Below are positions 33,585 to 41,518 of a stretch of 64,000 bases of DNA, one piece after another. The stretch comes from Acidimicrobiia bacterium (GTDB lineage: Bacteria; Actinomycetota; Acidimicrobiia; IMCC26256; PALSA-610), in contig DATBAK010000010.1 in the NCBI GenBank assembly GCA_036271555.1, positions 223,604 to 287,603 of the forward strand. The letters are read 5' to 3'. The position numbers and the translations under genes are program-made. The notes beneath the pieces are model-generated. The model made no database searches, was not told where the DNA came from, and saw only the letters and a list, made by a program, of their open reading frames with translations. Numbering within the stretch: the first letter of the stretch is position 1; each line of letters opens with the position of its first letter.

Positions 33585-34476
33585 TGCGCGCGACCGCCGC
33601 GTCGACGAGCTCGGAGACACCGTGCGCGCGCACGCGCTCTTGGTCTTCGCGGTACTTGAGGATCGTGCCGAGCGTGACGTCGACCGAGCGCTCGTCGAGG
33701 TGCGCGCGGCCGAGCGCGGCGAGCGCCTGCGCCCAGTCGATCGTCTCCGCGACACCCGGCGGCTTGTACAGCTCGAGCCCGCGCAGCGCCTCGACCGCGG
33801 CGGCGACCTGGCGCGCGAGCGCAACCGGCACCTCGGGCGCGCGCACGCGCAGGATCGCGAGCTCGCGGTCGAAGTCGGGATGCGAGATCCAGTGGTAGAC
33901 GCAGCGGCGCTTCAACGCGTCGTGCACGTCGCGCGTGCGGTTCGAGGTGAGCACCGCGATCGGCGGCACCGCGGCGCGCACGACTCCGAGCTCGGGCACC
34001 GAGATCGCCCAGTCGGAGAGGATCTCGAGCAGGAACGCCTCGAACTCGTCGTCGGCGCGGTCGACCTCGTCGACGAGCAGCACCGGTGGCGCACCGACGA
34101 GCGGCGACTCGAGCGCGCGCAGCAGCGGCCGGCGCACGAGGAAGCGCTCGGTGTAGAGCTCGTCCTCGCTCACGGCCCCGCCGCTCGCCTCGAGCGCGCG
34201 CAGGTGGAGCAGCTGGCGCGAATAGTCCCACTCGTAGACGGCCTGCGCGGCGTCGATGCCCTCGTAACACTGGAGCCGCAGCAGCTCGCCCCCGGTCCAG
34301 CGGGCGAGCACCTTCGCGACCTCGGTCTTGCCGACCCCGGCCTCGCCCTCGAGGAGCAGCGGCCGGTGCAGCGTCATCGCGAGGAAGATCGAGGTCGCGA
34401 GCCCTTCGTCGGCGAGGTACTCGTGCGCCGCGAGCGCCGCCACCACGTCGTCGACCGTCTCCGGAGCGCTCGGCAC
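33577..34476 (-). CDS. MoxR-family AAA+ ATPase (CoxD-like)
   Basis: AAA+ ATPase of 299 aa. Walker A is GEAGVGKTEVAK near residue 44, Walker B VLLVDEVDRADDEF near 132, sensor 1 VLTSNRTRDVHDALKRRC near 175 with the arginine finger, and a helical lid follows. As a MoxR/CoxD type protein it likely drives a conformational step in maturation of the same client as the VWA and XdhC proteins. No CO or xanthine dehydrogenase subunit genes lie in the window. GTG start with a TACCGT -10 6 nt upstream. Confidence 0.87.
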   Translation of the reverse strand: MPSAPETVDDVVAALAAHEYLADEGLATSIFLAMTLHRPLLLEGEAGVGKTEVAKVLARWTGGELLRLQCYEGIDAAQAVYEWDYSRQLLHLRALEASGGAVSEDELYTERFLVRRPLLRALESPLVGAPPVLLVDEVDRADDEFEAFLLEILSDWAISVPELGVVRAAVPPIAVLTSNRTRDVHDALKRRCVYHWISHPDFDRELAILRVRAPEVPVALARQVAAAVEALRGLELYKPPGVAETIDWAQALAALGRAHLDERSVDVTLGTILKYREDQERVRAHGVSELVDAAVARSA

Positions 34477-34482
34477 ACCGGA

Positions 34483-34488
34483 ACGGTA
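34483..34488 (-). promoter_or_regulatory. -10 hexamer, leaderless moxR-VWA-xdhC operon
   Basis: TACCGT on the minus strand ends 6 nt before the GTG at 34476 and would drive the four-gene maturation operon. Confidence 0.45.
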
Positions 34489-34509
34489 CCGCCCGGTACT
34501 TGTGGTTGG

Positions 34510-34539
34510 GCTCGCACGCTTCGCCCTCCTCGACGCCTC
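34510..34539 (+). repeat. Degenerate intergenic GC-rich repeat, copy 5
   Basis: The reverse complement of this segment, GAGGCGTCGAGGAGGGCGAA followed by GCGTGCGAGC, aligns with copies at 16667 and 25105. It lies in the divergent gap between moxR and the deacylase, so here it does not follow a stop codon. Confidence 0.4.
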
Positions 34540-34640
34540 GGCCGCAGGATCGGGCGGCCCGCCAAGCGAGCCGCCCGTTCACGCGGGAACGATGCGGTGA
34601 GACGCCTACGCTGCCCGGGTCGCGTGTCCGAGGGGGAACC

Positions 34641-36344
34641 ATGCCGCACGACCTGGTCATCAAGGGCGGGACGATCGTCGACGGCAGCGGCGCCGAGCGC
34701 TTCACCGGCGACGTCGCGATCGACGGCGACCGCATCGTCGAGGTCGGCCGGGTCGGCGGTCGCGGCCGCCGCACGATCGACGCCGACGGGCTCGTCGTCA
34801 CGCCCGGATTCGTCGACATCCACACGCATCTCGACGCGCAGCTCTCGTGGGATCCGGTCGCGACCTCGTCGTGCTGGCACGGCGTCACGTCGGTCGTGCT
34901 CGGCAACTGCGGCGTGACCTTCGCGCCCTGCCGGCCCGCCGATCGCGCCTACCTCGCCGAGCTCATGGAGTCGGTCGAGGACATCCCCGCGGGCAGCATC
35001 CTCGCGGGCCTCTCGTGGGAGTGGGAGACCTACGGCGACTACCTCGGCGAGATCGACCGGCTGCCGAAAGGCGTGAACGTCGGTGGCATGGTCGGCCACT
35101 GCGCGGTGCGCCATCACGTCATGGGCGAGCGCGGTCTCGACGACCGGCCCGCGCCGGCCGAGGACGTCGCGGCAATGGCCGACGCGGTCGACGAGGCGAT
35201 GGCCGCGGGCGCACTCGGCTTCTCGACGTCACGCACGTTGCTCCACCGCGTCCCCGACGGCCGCCCCGTCCCCGGCACGTGGGCCGACACCGACGAGCTC
35301 TACGCGATCGGCGACGTGCTCGGCCGCCGTGAGCGCGGCGTGTTCGAGGTCGCGCCGCGCTTCGAGCAACCGGGTCCCGACTACGCGGGCACGCGCGCCG
35401 AGGTGCACTGGATGGCGGAGATCCAGCGCCGGACCGGTCGTCCGGTCACGTTCGGTGTTGCGCAGAGCGACCTCGGACCCGAGCTCTACAAGCGCATCTA
35501 CGAGTGCGTCGACGAAGAGGCTGCGGCCGGTGGCGTGCTGCGGCCCCAGACCACCGCGCGCGGCATCGGTCTCCTGTTCGGGCTGGCGAACCGCACGTTC
35601 TTCGGCGCGTCGCAGGTCTGGCGCGATCTGCAGAAGCTCGACCTCGACGCGCGGGTCGCCACGCTCGAGGACGCGTCGCGCCGCGAGCTGCTGATCGAGG
35701 AGGGCCGGCGCCACAAGCCGATCGGTCTCGACTTCCGCGGCGTCTACGTGATGCGCGGTCCCGACGCGCACTACGACTACACGGAGGCCGACAGTCTCGA
35801 GCACCACGCGCGCGTCGCGGGCGAGGACGTCGTGGAGGCCTTCGTGCGCATCTCGCGCGAGACGCGCGGCCGCGCGCTGTTCAGCTTCCCGTTCCTCAAC
35901 CAGCAGATGACCGCGGTCGAGGAGATGCTGGCGCACCCCCAGACCGCGATCGGGCTCGCCGACTCCGGCGCGCACGTCGGGCTCATCATGGACGCGGGCC
36001 TGCCGACGTGGTTCCTCTCCTACTGGGTGCGCGACCGCGAGCGGTTCACGCTCGAGGACGCGGTACGGCGCATGACGTCCGACACCGCGTCGATCTTCGG
36101 TGTCGCCGATCGCGGCGCGCTCACGCCCGGTGCGTTCGCCGACGTGAACCTCATCGAGCTCGACGCGCTCGCGCTCCCGCTGCCCGAGTACGTGCACGAC
36201 TTCCCCGCGGGCGCGGGCCGCTACATCCAGCGCGGTCGCGGCTACGAGGCGACGGTCGTGAACGGCGAGGTGTTCATGGAGGGCGGCGAGCACACCGGTG
36301 CGCTCACGGGTGTGACGCTGCGCAGCGGCCCCGACGTCCGTTAG
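34641..36344 (+). CDS. N-acyl-D-amino-acid deacylase-like amidohydrolase
   Basis: Amidohydrolase-superfamily protein of 567 aa. The metal-binding GFVDIHTHLDAQLSWDP (HxH) is at about 55, GVTSVVLGNCGVTFAPC near 82 carries the bridging-cysteine type seen in D-aminoacylases, and a late Asp lies in LADSGAHVGLI. The C-terminal beta domain closes with GVADRGALTPGAFADV and a second GYEATVVNGEV strand. The family removes acyl groups from N-acyl-D-amino acids; close relatives act on other cyclic amides, so the substrate is open. AGGGGGAACC precedes the ATG. Monocistronic. Confidence 0.84.
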   Translation: MPHDLVIKGGTIVDGSGAERFTGDVAIDGDRIVEVGRVGGRGRRTIDADGLVVTPGFVDIHTHLDAQLSWDPVATSSCWHGVTSVVLGNCGVTFAPCRPADRAYLAELMESVEDIPAGSILAGLSWEWETYGDYLGEIDRLPKGVNVGGMVGHCAVRHHVMGERGLDDRPAPAEDVAAMADAVDEAMAAGALGFSTSRTLLHRVPDGRPVPGTWADTDELYAIGDVLGRRERGVFEVAPRFEQPGPDYAGTRAEVHWMAEIQRRTGRPVTFGVAQSDLGPELYKRIYECVDEEAAAGGVLRPQTTARGIGLLFGLANRTFFGASQVWRDLQKLDLDARVATLEDASRRELLIEEGRRHKPIGLDFRGVYVMRGPDAHYDYTEADSLEHHARVAGEDVVEAFVRISRETRGRALFSFPFLNQQMTAVEEMLAHPQTAIGLADSGAHVGLIMDAGLPTWFLSYWVRDRERFTLEDAVRRMTSDTASIFGVADRGALTPGAFADVNLIELDALALPLPEYVHDFPAGAGRYIQRGRGYEATVVNGEVFMEGGEHTGALTGVTLRSGPDVR

Positions 36345-36347
36345 GTA

Positions 36348-37223
36348 TTACCGCGCGTCGCCGGCGTGGCGAACGCGGATCACCGGGTCGCCGAACGGCT
36401 CGTCGCGCGCCTGCACCGCGGCCGCCATGCCTTCCTCACGCGCGACCCGGCCGAACTCGCGCATCGAGCGCGCTTGATGGCCGCGCACGTCGATCTCCGC
36501 GGCGAGCCGTTGCATCGTGCGCGCGCCCATGAGCTCCAGCGCGAGGTTGACCTGGCGCTTGTTTGCCGCGAGCAGGTGATGATCCGTGAGCGCGATGCGG
36601 CGCGCGAGCGCGAGTGCCTCGTCGGCGAGCTCGGCGGCCGGTACAGCATCGAGCACGAGCCCGAGGCGCGCCGCGTCGGCGCCGGTGAGCAGATCGCCGG
36701 TGAGCAGCATGCGCTTCGCCCACTGCGGGCCGAGCAGGTAGGTCCAGAGGTGATGCGGCGGGCACCCCATCGTGCGCACCGGCGGGAAGCCGAACAACGC
36801 GTCGTCGGCCGCGAGCACGAGGTCGCACGCGAGCGCGAGATCGGTACCGCCGGCGACGCAGTAACCCTGCACCTGCGCCACGACCGGCTTGTGCAGATCG
36901 AAGATCGCGAGCACGCGCCGCTGACCCTGCTCGACGCGCCAGAGGTCGTCGTCGATCGCGTTCGACGAGCCTCGGCCGTGCTCCGCGTCGACGCGATAGG
37001 GCCCGTAGTCGGAGCCCGCGAGGTCGTAGCCGGAGCAGAACGACGGGCCGTCGCCGCGCAGCAGCACGACGTGGACCCGGTTGTCGTCGTCGGCGCGGAT
37101 CATCACGTCTTCGAGCTCGACGAGCATCTGCGGCGAGATCGCGTTGCGGCGCTCGGACCGGGCGAGCGTGACGATGCCGACGCGGTCGTCGCGCTCGTAG
37201 CGGATCGTGGTGAGATCGGTCAT
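36348..37223 (-). CDS. Enoyl-CoA hydratase/isomerase-family (crotonase) protein
   Basis: Crotonase-fold protein of 291 aa. The oxyanion-hole segments are SFCSGYDLAGSDYG near 63 and VQGYCVAGGTDLALACDLVLAADDALFGFPPVRTMG split over about 118-150. The positions of the usual hydratase glutamates are not both filled (VRTMGCPP), so simple enoyl-CoA hydration is doubtful and another crotonase reaction is possible. GAGG lies before the ATG. It converges on the deacylase gene with 3 bp between the stops. Confidence 0.83.
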   Translation of the reverse strand: MTDLTTIRYERDDRVGIVTLARSERRNAISPQMLVELEDVMIRADDDNRVHVVLLRGDGPSFCSGYDLAGSDYGPYRVDAEHGRGSSNAIDDDLWRVEQGQRRVLAIFDLHKPVVAQVQGYCVAGGTDLALACDLVLAADDALFGFPPVRTMGCPPHHLWTYLLGPQWAKRMLLTGDLLTGADAARLGLVLDAVPAAELADEALALARRIALTDHHLLAANKRQVNLALELMGARTMQRLAAEIDVRGHQARSMREFGRVAREEGMAAAVQARDEPFGDPVIRVRHAGDAR

Positions 37224-37250
37224 GCGGGCAGCCTCGCGCGCGGCCGCGGA

Positions 37251-37256
37251 TAGCGT
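37251..37256 (+). promoter_or_regulatory. -10 hexamer, leaderless glycosylase gene
   Basis: TAGCGT ends 9 nt before the GTG at 37266. No Shine-Dalgarno is seen. Confidence 0.45.
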
Positions 37257-37265
37257 CCGTCGTCC

Positions 37266-38525
37266 GTGAGGACGTTCTCCGCCGCGACCGCCCGACGCAT
37301 CGCGCTCGGGGCACAGGGATTCGGGCGCGCCCGTCCCGACGGCCGCGTCGACCGCCGCCACCTCCGGCGGCTCTTCGACACCGTCGGCGTCGTGCAGATC
37401 GACTCGGTGAATGTGATCGTGCGGTCGCAGGAGCTGCCGTTGTGGGCGCGCCTCGGACCGCACCGGCGGGACCTGCTCACGAACATGGTCGACGATCACG
37501 AGCTCTTCGAATACTGGGGGCACGAGGCGTCGTTCGTGCCCGTCGAGCGGCACCCGCTGCTGCGCTGGCGCATGGAGAACGCCGCGCTCGACGAGATGTG
37601 GCCCGTGCTCACGATCCTCGCCCACGAACGTCCGCAGTACATCGAGGACATCTACGCGCAGGTGCGCGACCGTGGGCCGCGCTCCGCGAACGACCTCTCC
37701 GACGGAAGCGCGAAGACGCAGCCGTGGTGGGGTTGGACCGACGCGAAGATCGCGCTCGAATACCTCTTCTTGTGCGGGCGGCTCACCGCGCGCCGGCGCG
37801 GCAACTTCGAGCGCGTGTACGACCTCACGGAACGGGTCATCCCTGCGGCGGTGCTCGCGCTGCCGACGCCGAGTGAGGACGACGCGAAGCGCGCGCTGCT
37901 CACGCTCGCGGCGCGCAGCCTCGGCATTGCGACCGCGCGCGATCTCGCGAACTACTACCGCACGGGGATCACCCGCTCGCGACCGCTGGTGCGCGACCTC
38001 GTCGAGTCCGGTGAGCTCGTGCCGGTCGCGGTCGACGGCTGGCGCGACGCCGCGTTCCTCCATCGCGACGCCGCGATCCCCCGCCGCATCGACGCCGCGA
38101 GCGTGCTCTCGCCGTTCGACTCGCTCATTTGGGCCCCACGCGACCGCACCGAGCGGCTCTTCGACTTCCGCTACCGGATCGAGCTCTATACACCGCAGAC
38201 GAAGCGCGTCCACGGCTACTACGTGCTGCCGTTCCTGCTCGGCGATCGGCTCGTCGGGCGCGTCGATCTCAAGGCCGACCGGAAGGCGGGCGCGTTGCTC
38301 GCACCGGGCGTCTTCTGCGAGGAGGACGTCGAGCCCGAGTCCGTCGCCGGGCCGTTGGCGCGCGAGCTGTCGGCCCTCGCGGCCTGGCTCGGGCTCGAGC
38401 GGGTCGTCGTCGGTGAGCGGGGCGGCCTGGCCGGACCGCTCCGGAGGGTTCTCGCGCCCCGTGGTACTGCGTTATCGGCGTATCGCCGCCGAACGCAGTA
38501 CCACGGGACCGGGGCGAGCGCCTGA
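37266..38525 (+). CDS. YcaQ/AlkX-like winged-helix DNA glycosylase
   Basis: Protein of 419 aa of the HTH_42 family, whose studied members unhook interstrand DNA crosslinks. The catalytic QxD motif is present in GVVQIDSVNV near residue 45, with EYWGHEASFVPVE near 92 and the tandem winged-helix body to about 400 (FDSLIWAPRDRTERLFDF, HGYYVLPFLLGDRLVGRVDLK). The QxD form matches YcaQ rather than the QxQ AlkZ branch. The last 20 or so codons are formed by a palindromic repeat (38458-38507) and look like an added tail. Confidence 0.85.
   Translation: MRTFSAATARRIALGAQGFGRARPDGRVDRRHLRRLFDTVGVVQIDSVNVIVRSQELPLWARLGPHRRDLLTNMVDDHELFEYWGHEASFVPVERHPLLRWRMENAALDEMWPVLTILAHERPQYIEDIYAQVRDRGPRSANDLSDGSAKTQPWWGWTDAKIALEYLFLCGRLTARRRGNFERVYDLTERVIPAAVLALPTPSEDDAKRALLTLAARSLGIATARDLANYYRTGITRSRPLVRDLVESGELVPVAVDGWRDAAFLHRDAAIPRRIDAASVLSPFDSLIWAPRDRTERLFDFRYRIELYTPQTKRVHGYYVLPFLLGDRLVGRVDLKADRKAGALLAPGVFCEEDVEPESVAGPLARELSALAAWLGLERVVVGERGGLAGPLRRVLAPRGTALSAYRRRTQYHGTGASA
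38458..38507. repeat. Palindromic repeat, copy A
   Basis: Perfect 16-bp inverted repeat CCCGTGGTACTGCGTT (38458-38473) with its complement at 38492-38507, around an 18-nt centre that holds a second small stem (CGGCG/CGCCG). The core GTGGTACTGCGT and its complement recur at 40273-40316. This copy lies in the 3' end of the glycosylase gene, 84 bp before the sigma-factor start. No U-tract follows. Confidence 0.8.
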
Positions 38526-38590
38526 ACCGGGCGAACCGATTCGGCGCGTCGAGCGTCGTAGCTGTCGGAACCGTGGGAACGGGGGACGAC

Positions 38591-39151
38591 ATGGGGCGCC
38601 GGCACGACGAAGACGATCTCGCCGACTGGTTGGCCGCGGGCTACGCCCGTGCGTACCGGACCGCCTACCTCCTCGTGCGGGACGCGCGCGATGCCGAGGA
38701 AGCGGTGCAAGAGGCGTACCTGCGCGTGTGGCGGTTCCGCGCCTCGCTCCCGGAAGGTGCGGGCCGCGAACCCTGGCTCTACCGGGTGCTCGTGAACACC
38801 TGCTACTCGTTCCTGCGCCGTGAGGTCCCGCGCCGCGCGCGCACTGCGGGGTCGCCCTACGAGCCCGATGACTCGGACGCCCCGGCCGCGGCGGAACGGT
38901 CGCCCGAGGCCGCGGCCGAAGCCGCCGAGACGGCCGACGTCGTCGAAGCCGTGCTCGCCGACCTGCCCGAGCACCTGCGCGCGCCGGTCATCCTGCGCTA
39001 CTGGACCGGACTCTCCGAGCGCGAGATCGCGACCGCGATCGCGCGCCGGCCCGGCACCGTGCGCTCCCGATTGCACGAAGCGCGGCGGCGGCTCGCGATG
39101 GATCCGCGCCTGACCGCGCTGGTCACGCCGATCGCGGAGGAGGTCCGATGA
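38591..39151 (+). CDS. ECF RNA polymerase sigma factor (second)
   Basis: Sigma factor of 186 aa from ATG 38591, preceded by GGGGGA (GTG 38573 is possible). Region 2 is at about 10-80 (AYRTAYLLVRDARDAEEAV, EAYLRVWRFRASL, PWLYRVLVNTCYSFLRRE). An Ala/Glu-rich linker follows, then region 4 at about 120-175 (YWTGLSEREIATAIARRPGT, VRSRLHEARRRL). It ends in ATGA shared with the DUF4349 gene. The pair is bracketed by the two palindrome copies. Confidence 0.87.
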   Translation: MGRRHDEDDLADWLAAGYARAYRTAYLLVRDARDAEEAVQEAYLRVWRFRASLPEGAGREPWLYRVLVNTCYSFLRREVPRRARTAGSPYEPDDSDAPAAAERSPEAAAEAAETADVVEAVLADLPEHLRAPVILRYWTGLSEREIATAIARRPGTVRSRLHEARRRLAMDPRLTALVTPIAEEVR

Positions 39152-40263
39152 TCGAGGAAGACACCCTCGCCGACCTGCTCGCCGAGCACGCGCTCCGGAT
39201 CCCGGTGCCCGCCGCCGGCGTCGACGCGCTCCTCGTGCGCGCGCCCGAGGTGGAGCGCCGGGCGCTCGCACGCCGGATGCCCCGACCGTCGGCCCGCGTG
39301 CTCGCGGGTGCAGCCGCGTTGTGCCTCGCGGCCGGAGGGTGCGTCGCGCTCGTCCGGTCGGGTGGCGGCGCGTCGTCGTCGGGGTCGACCGCGGCCGGCG
39401 GGATCGCGGGCCTCGCGACCTCCTCGCCGCCGACATCCGCGGTGGGGTTGCACGGCGCCGCCCTGCCGTCGCAACGGGGGATCGACCGCGTCGCCGGCGA
39501 CACCGTGCAGAAGGCTGATGTGCCGGCTGCGACCTCGGCCACGCGCACGACGGCGAACAGCACCGTCACCGCGCCGACCGACACCGCGAAGGTGATCCGC
39601 ACCGCGACCGTCGACCTCCGCATCGCGCGGCATTCGTTCGGCGGTGTAGTGGCGCGCGTGACGACGATCAGCGCGTCCGAGGGTGGCTTCATCGCGAACG
39701 CCGACACGAACGAAGCCGCGTCGATCCCGAGCGGGTCGATGACCGTGCGCGTGCCGTCGGCGCGCTTCAACGACACGGTCGGAAAGCTGCGCGCGCTCGG
39801 CACCGTCGAGCGCGAGACGACGCACGGAAACGACGTGACCGGTCAGTACACCGACCTCCGCGCCCGCCTGAACGCGGCGACCGCGACGCGCGACGCCTAT
39901 CTCGCGATCCTCCAGCACGCGACGAACATCGGTGACGTGCTCGCGGTGCAGGACCGTATCCAGGGCGTGCAGACGCAGATCGACCAGCTCCAGGGTCAGA
40001 TCAACCAGCTCGACAACCAGACGACCTACGCCACGATCGCCCTGTCGATCACCGAGCCACAGCCGAAGGCCAAGCCGATCGTGAAGGCGCACAAGCCGTC
40101 GGGCATCTCCACCGCGTGGGACAACGCGCGCAACGGCTTCTCGCGCCGCATCGAGGGCCTGATCTCGCACTCCGGTTCCGCGCTCGTGATCCTCCTCTCG
40201 CTCGCGCTGCTCGCCGTCGCGCTCCGGCTCCTCGTCCCCCGCGCCCGCCGCCTGCTCGTCTAA
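39148..40263 (+). CDS. DUF4349 membrane protein, probable sigma-factor partner
   Basis: Protein of 371 aa. A cytoplasmic segment (1-50) starts MIEEDTLADLLAEHALRIP, as in sigma-linked membrane proteins. One transmembrane helix follows near 52-70, then a low-complexity Ser/Thr/Ala region. The DUF4349 domain (about 150-305) has ATVDLRIARHSFGGVVARV and a coiled coil, VQDRIQGVQTQIDQLQGQIN. A second transmembrane helix (ALVILLSLALLAVALRLLVP) ends the protein. Coupling by ATGA to the ECF sigma factor suggests that its cytoplasmic part controls it; this is inferred from position. Confidence 0.8.
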   Translation: MIEEDTLADLLAEHALRIPVPAAGVDALLVRAPEVERRALARRMPRPSARVLAGAAALCLAAGGCVALVRSGGGASSSGSTAAGGIAGLATSSPPTSAVGLHGAALPSQRGIDRVAGDTVQKADVPAATSATRTTANSTVTAPTDTAKVIRTATVDLRIARHSFGGVVARVTTISASEGGFIANADTNEAASIPSGSMTVRVPSARFNDTVGKLRALGTVERETTHGNDVTGQYTDLRARLNAATATRDAYLAILQHATNIGDVLAVQDRIQGVQTQIDQLQGQINQLDNQTTYATIALSITEPQPKAKPIVKAHKPSGISTAWDNARNGFSRRIEGLISHSGSALVILLSLALLAVALRLLVPRARRLLV

Positions 40264-40272
40264 CCGCAGTCA

Positions 40273-40316
40273 GTGGTACTGCGTTCTCGCACCATGACGC
40301 GCGTACGCAGTACCAC
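40273..40316. repeat. Palindromic repeat, copy B
   Basis: Perfect 12-bp inverted repeat GTGGTACTGCGT (40273-40284) with its complement at 40305-40316, around 20 nt. It has the same core as copy A but a different centre. It lies 9 bp after the DUF4349 stop and before the end of the convergent thioesterase gene, so the two copies bracket the sigma/DUF4349 pair. Confidence 0.8.
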
Positions 40317-40329
40317 CGGACGCGCGTGG

Positions 40330-40746
40330 CTAGCGCAGGATCAACTGCGTACAGCGGAAGAGCGCGACCACGGCCTCGTCGGCGGCACGGGAGGCGCGCG
40401 CGTCCCAGACCTGGGTCGTGCGGCCACCGTGCACGAGTCGCGCTTCGCACAGGAGCACGCCCTCGGTGAGCGTTCCGAGGAAGTTCGACTTCAACTCGAT
40501 CGTCGTGAAGCCCTTCGCACCCTCGGGCAGGCACGTCCGCACGCCGTAGCCGCACGCCGTGTCGACCAGCCCGACGACGACCGCCGCATGGAGGTAGCCG
40601 TTCGGCGCGAGCAGCTGCTCGTGCACCTCGAGTCGGGCCCGCACGAGTCCGCGCTCGATCTCGGTGACCTCGAATCCGATGAGGCCGGGGAACCGGCCGG
40701 GGCTCATCGCGTTGAACGCGTCGATCGTCATGTCGGGTGTGGCCAC
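40330..40746 (-). CDS. PaaI-family hotdog thioesterase
   Basis: Hotdog-fold acyl-CoA thioesterase of 138 aa. The fold's central helix and active region are visible in LLAPNGYLHAAVVVGLVDTACGYG (His-Ala instead of the usual HGG) and in the strands KGFTTIELKSNFLGTLTEG and GRTTQVWDARAS. PaaI-type enzymes hydrolyse aromatic or medium-chain acyl-CoA. GTG 40746 was used; ATG 40731 is also possible. It converges on the DUF4349 gene. Confidence 0.83.
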   Translation of the reverse strand: MATPDMTIDAFNAMSPGRFPGLIGFEVTEIERGLVRARLEVHEQLLAPNGYLHAAVVVGLVDTACGYGVRTCLPEGAKGFTTIELKSNFLGTLTEGVLLCEARLVHGGRTTQVWDARASRAADEAVVALFRCTQLILR

Positions 40747-40798
40747 GGCGCGATTCTGTCGCGCCGCACGACGCACGCGCGTCGGGGACAATAGGAAG

Positions 40799-41506
40799 GT
40801 GCCGCTGCTCATCGTCGTCGCCGCGCTGATCGTCGCGGGCGTCATCTGGCGGGCCCGTGTGACCCGGCGGCTCACGATCGAGGAATCGGTCGACCGCTAC
40901 CGCCGCACGCTGACCGCGATGCACGACGCAACCGCCCGCTCGAAGGGCGACGAGCCCACGGCGACGGTGACGACGGCGACGCCGTTCACGCCGCGGACGC
41001 CGCGGACGCCTCGCGTGCTCGGGCCGGCGTCGCGGCGCGTCGTCGTGGGTGCGCTCGCCGCCGCCGTGGCGTTGGTGGTCGCGGCGCTCGTCGCCACCCA
41101 TCACGGCGGCGACGGGGGGCAACCGCGCGCGCAGGCGTCGACCACGACGCGCCCGCGTCCGGAGCCCACGACGACCACGACCGTCGCGGCGCCGACGACG
41201 ACGGTCCCGCTCGTCCGTCCCGCCGATGGGACCGGCACCGCGTTCACGATCGCGAAGGCGAGCTACACGCTCCAGCTCCACTCGACGAACGGTGAGTGCT
41301 GGGTCGAAGCCCGCGATCCCGCGGGCGCGTCGCTGTGGACCGGCTTGCTGTCGAACGGAGCGTCACAGGCGATCACCGCGTCGAGCGCGACCCTTCGGCT
41401 CGGCAACCCCGGAGCGGTCACGGTCACCGTCGACGGCGCGCCGGTGCCGTTCCAGACGCACAACGGCGCGCCGGTGACACTGCACTTCCAGGGCGCGACC
41501 GTCTGA
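40799..41506 (+). CDS. Membrane protein with RodZ C-terminal-like (DUF4115) domain
   Basis: Protein of 235 aa from GTG 40799. An N-terminal hydrophobic anchor (PLLIVVAALIVAGVIW), a charged segment and a second transmembrane helix (GALAAAVALVVAALVA) are followed by a Thr/Pro linker. The terminal beta domain of about 80 residues (YTLQLHSTNGECWVEARDP, GNPGAVTVTVDGAPVPFQ) resembles the DUF4115 domain found at the C-terminus of RodZ. No helix-turn-helix is present, so it is not a full RodZ. A GACAAT hexamer lies 6 nt upstream of the start. Confidence 0.68.
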   Translation: MPLLIVVAALIVAGVIWRARVTRRLTIEESVDRYRRTLTAMHDATARSKGDEPTATVTTATPFTPRTPRTPRVLGPASRRVVVGALAAAVALVVAALVATHHGGDGGQPRAQASTTTRPRPEPTTTTTVAAPTTTVPLVRPADGTGTAFTIAKASYTLQLHSTNGECWVEARDPAGASLWTGLLSNGASQAITASSATLRLGNPGAVTVTVDGAPVPFQTHNGAPVTLHFQGATV

Positions 41507-41518
41507 GTGCCCAGAGGA

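Noticed and set aside
38458..38507. Intrinsic terminator
   Set aside because: The hairpin is perfect but has no U-tract, lies inside a coding region and has a near-identical partner at 40273, so a plain terminator is not the best explanation.
40273..40316. Insertion-sequence ends
   Set aside because: Two copies flank a gene pair, but there is no transposase and no target-site duplication was seen; kept only as a repeat with an open meaning.
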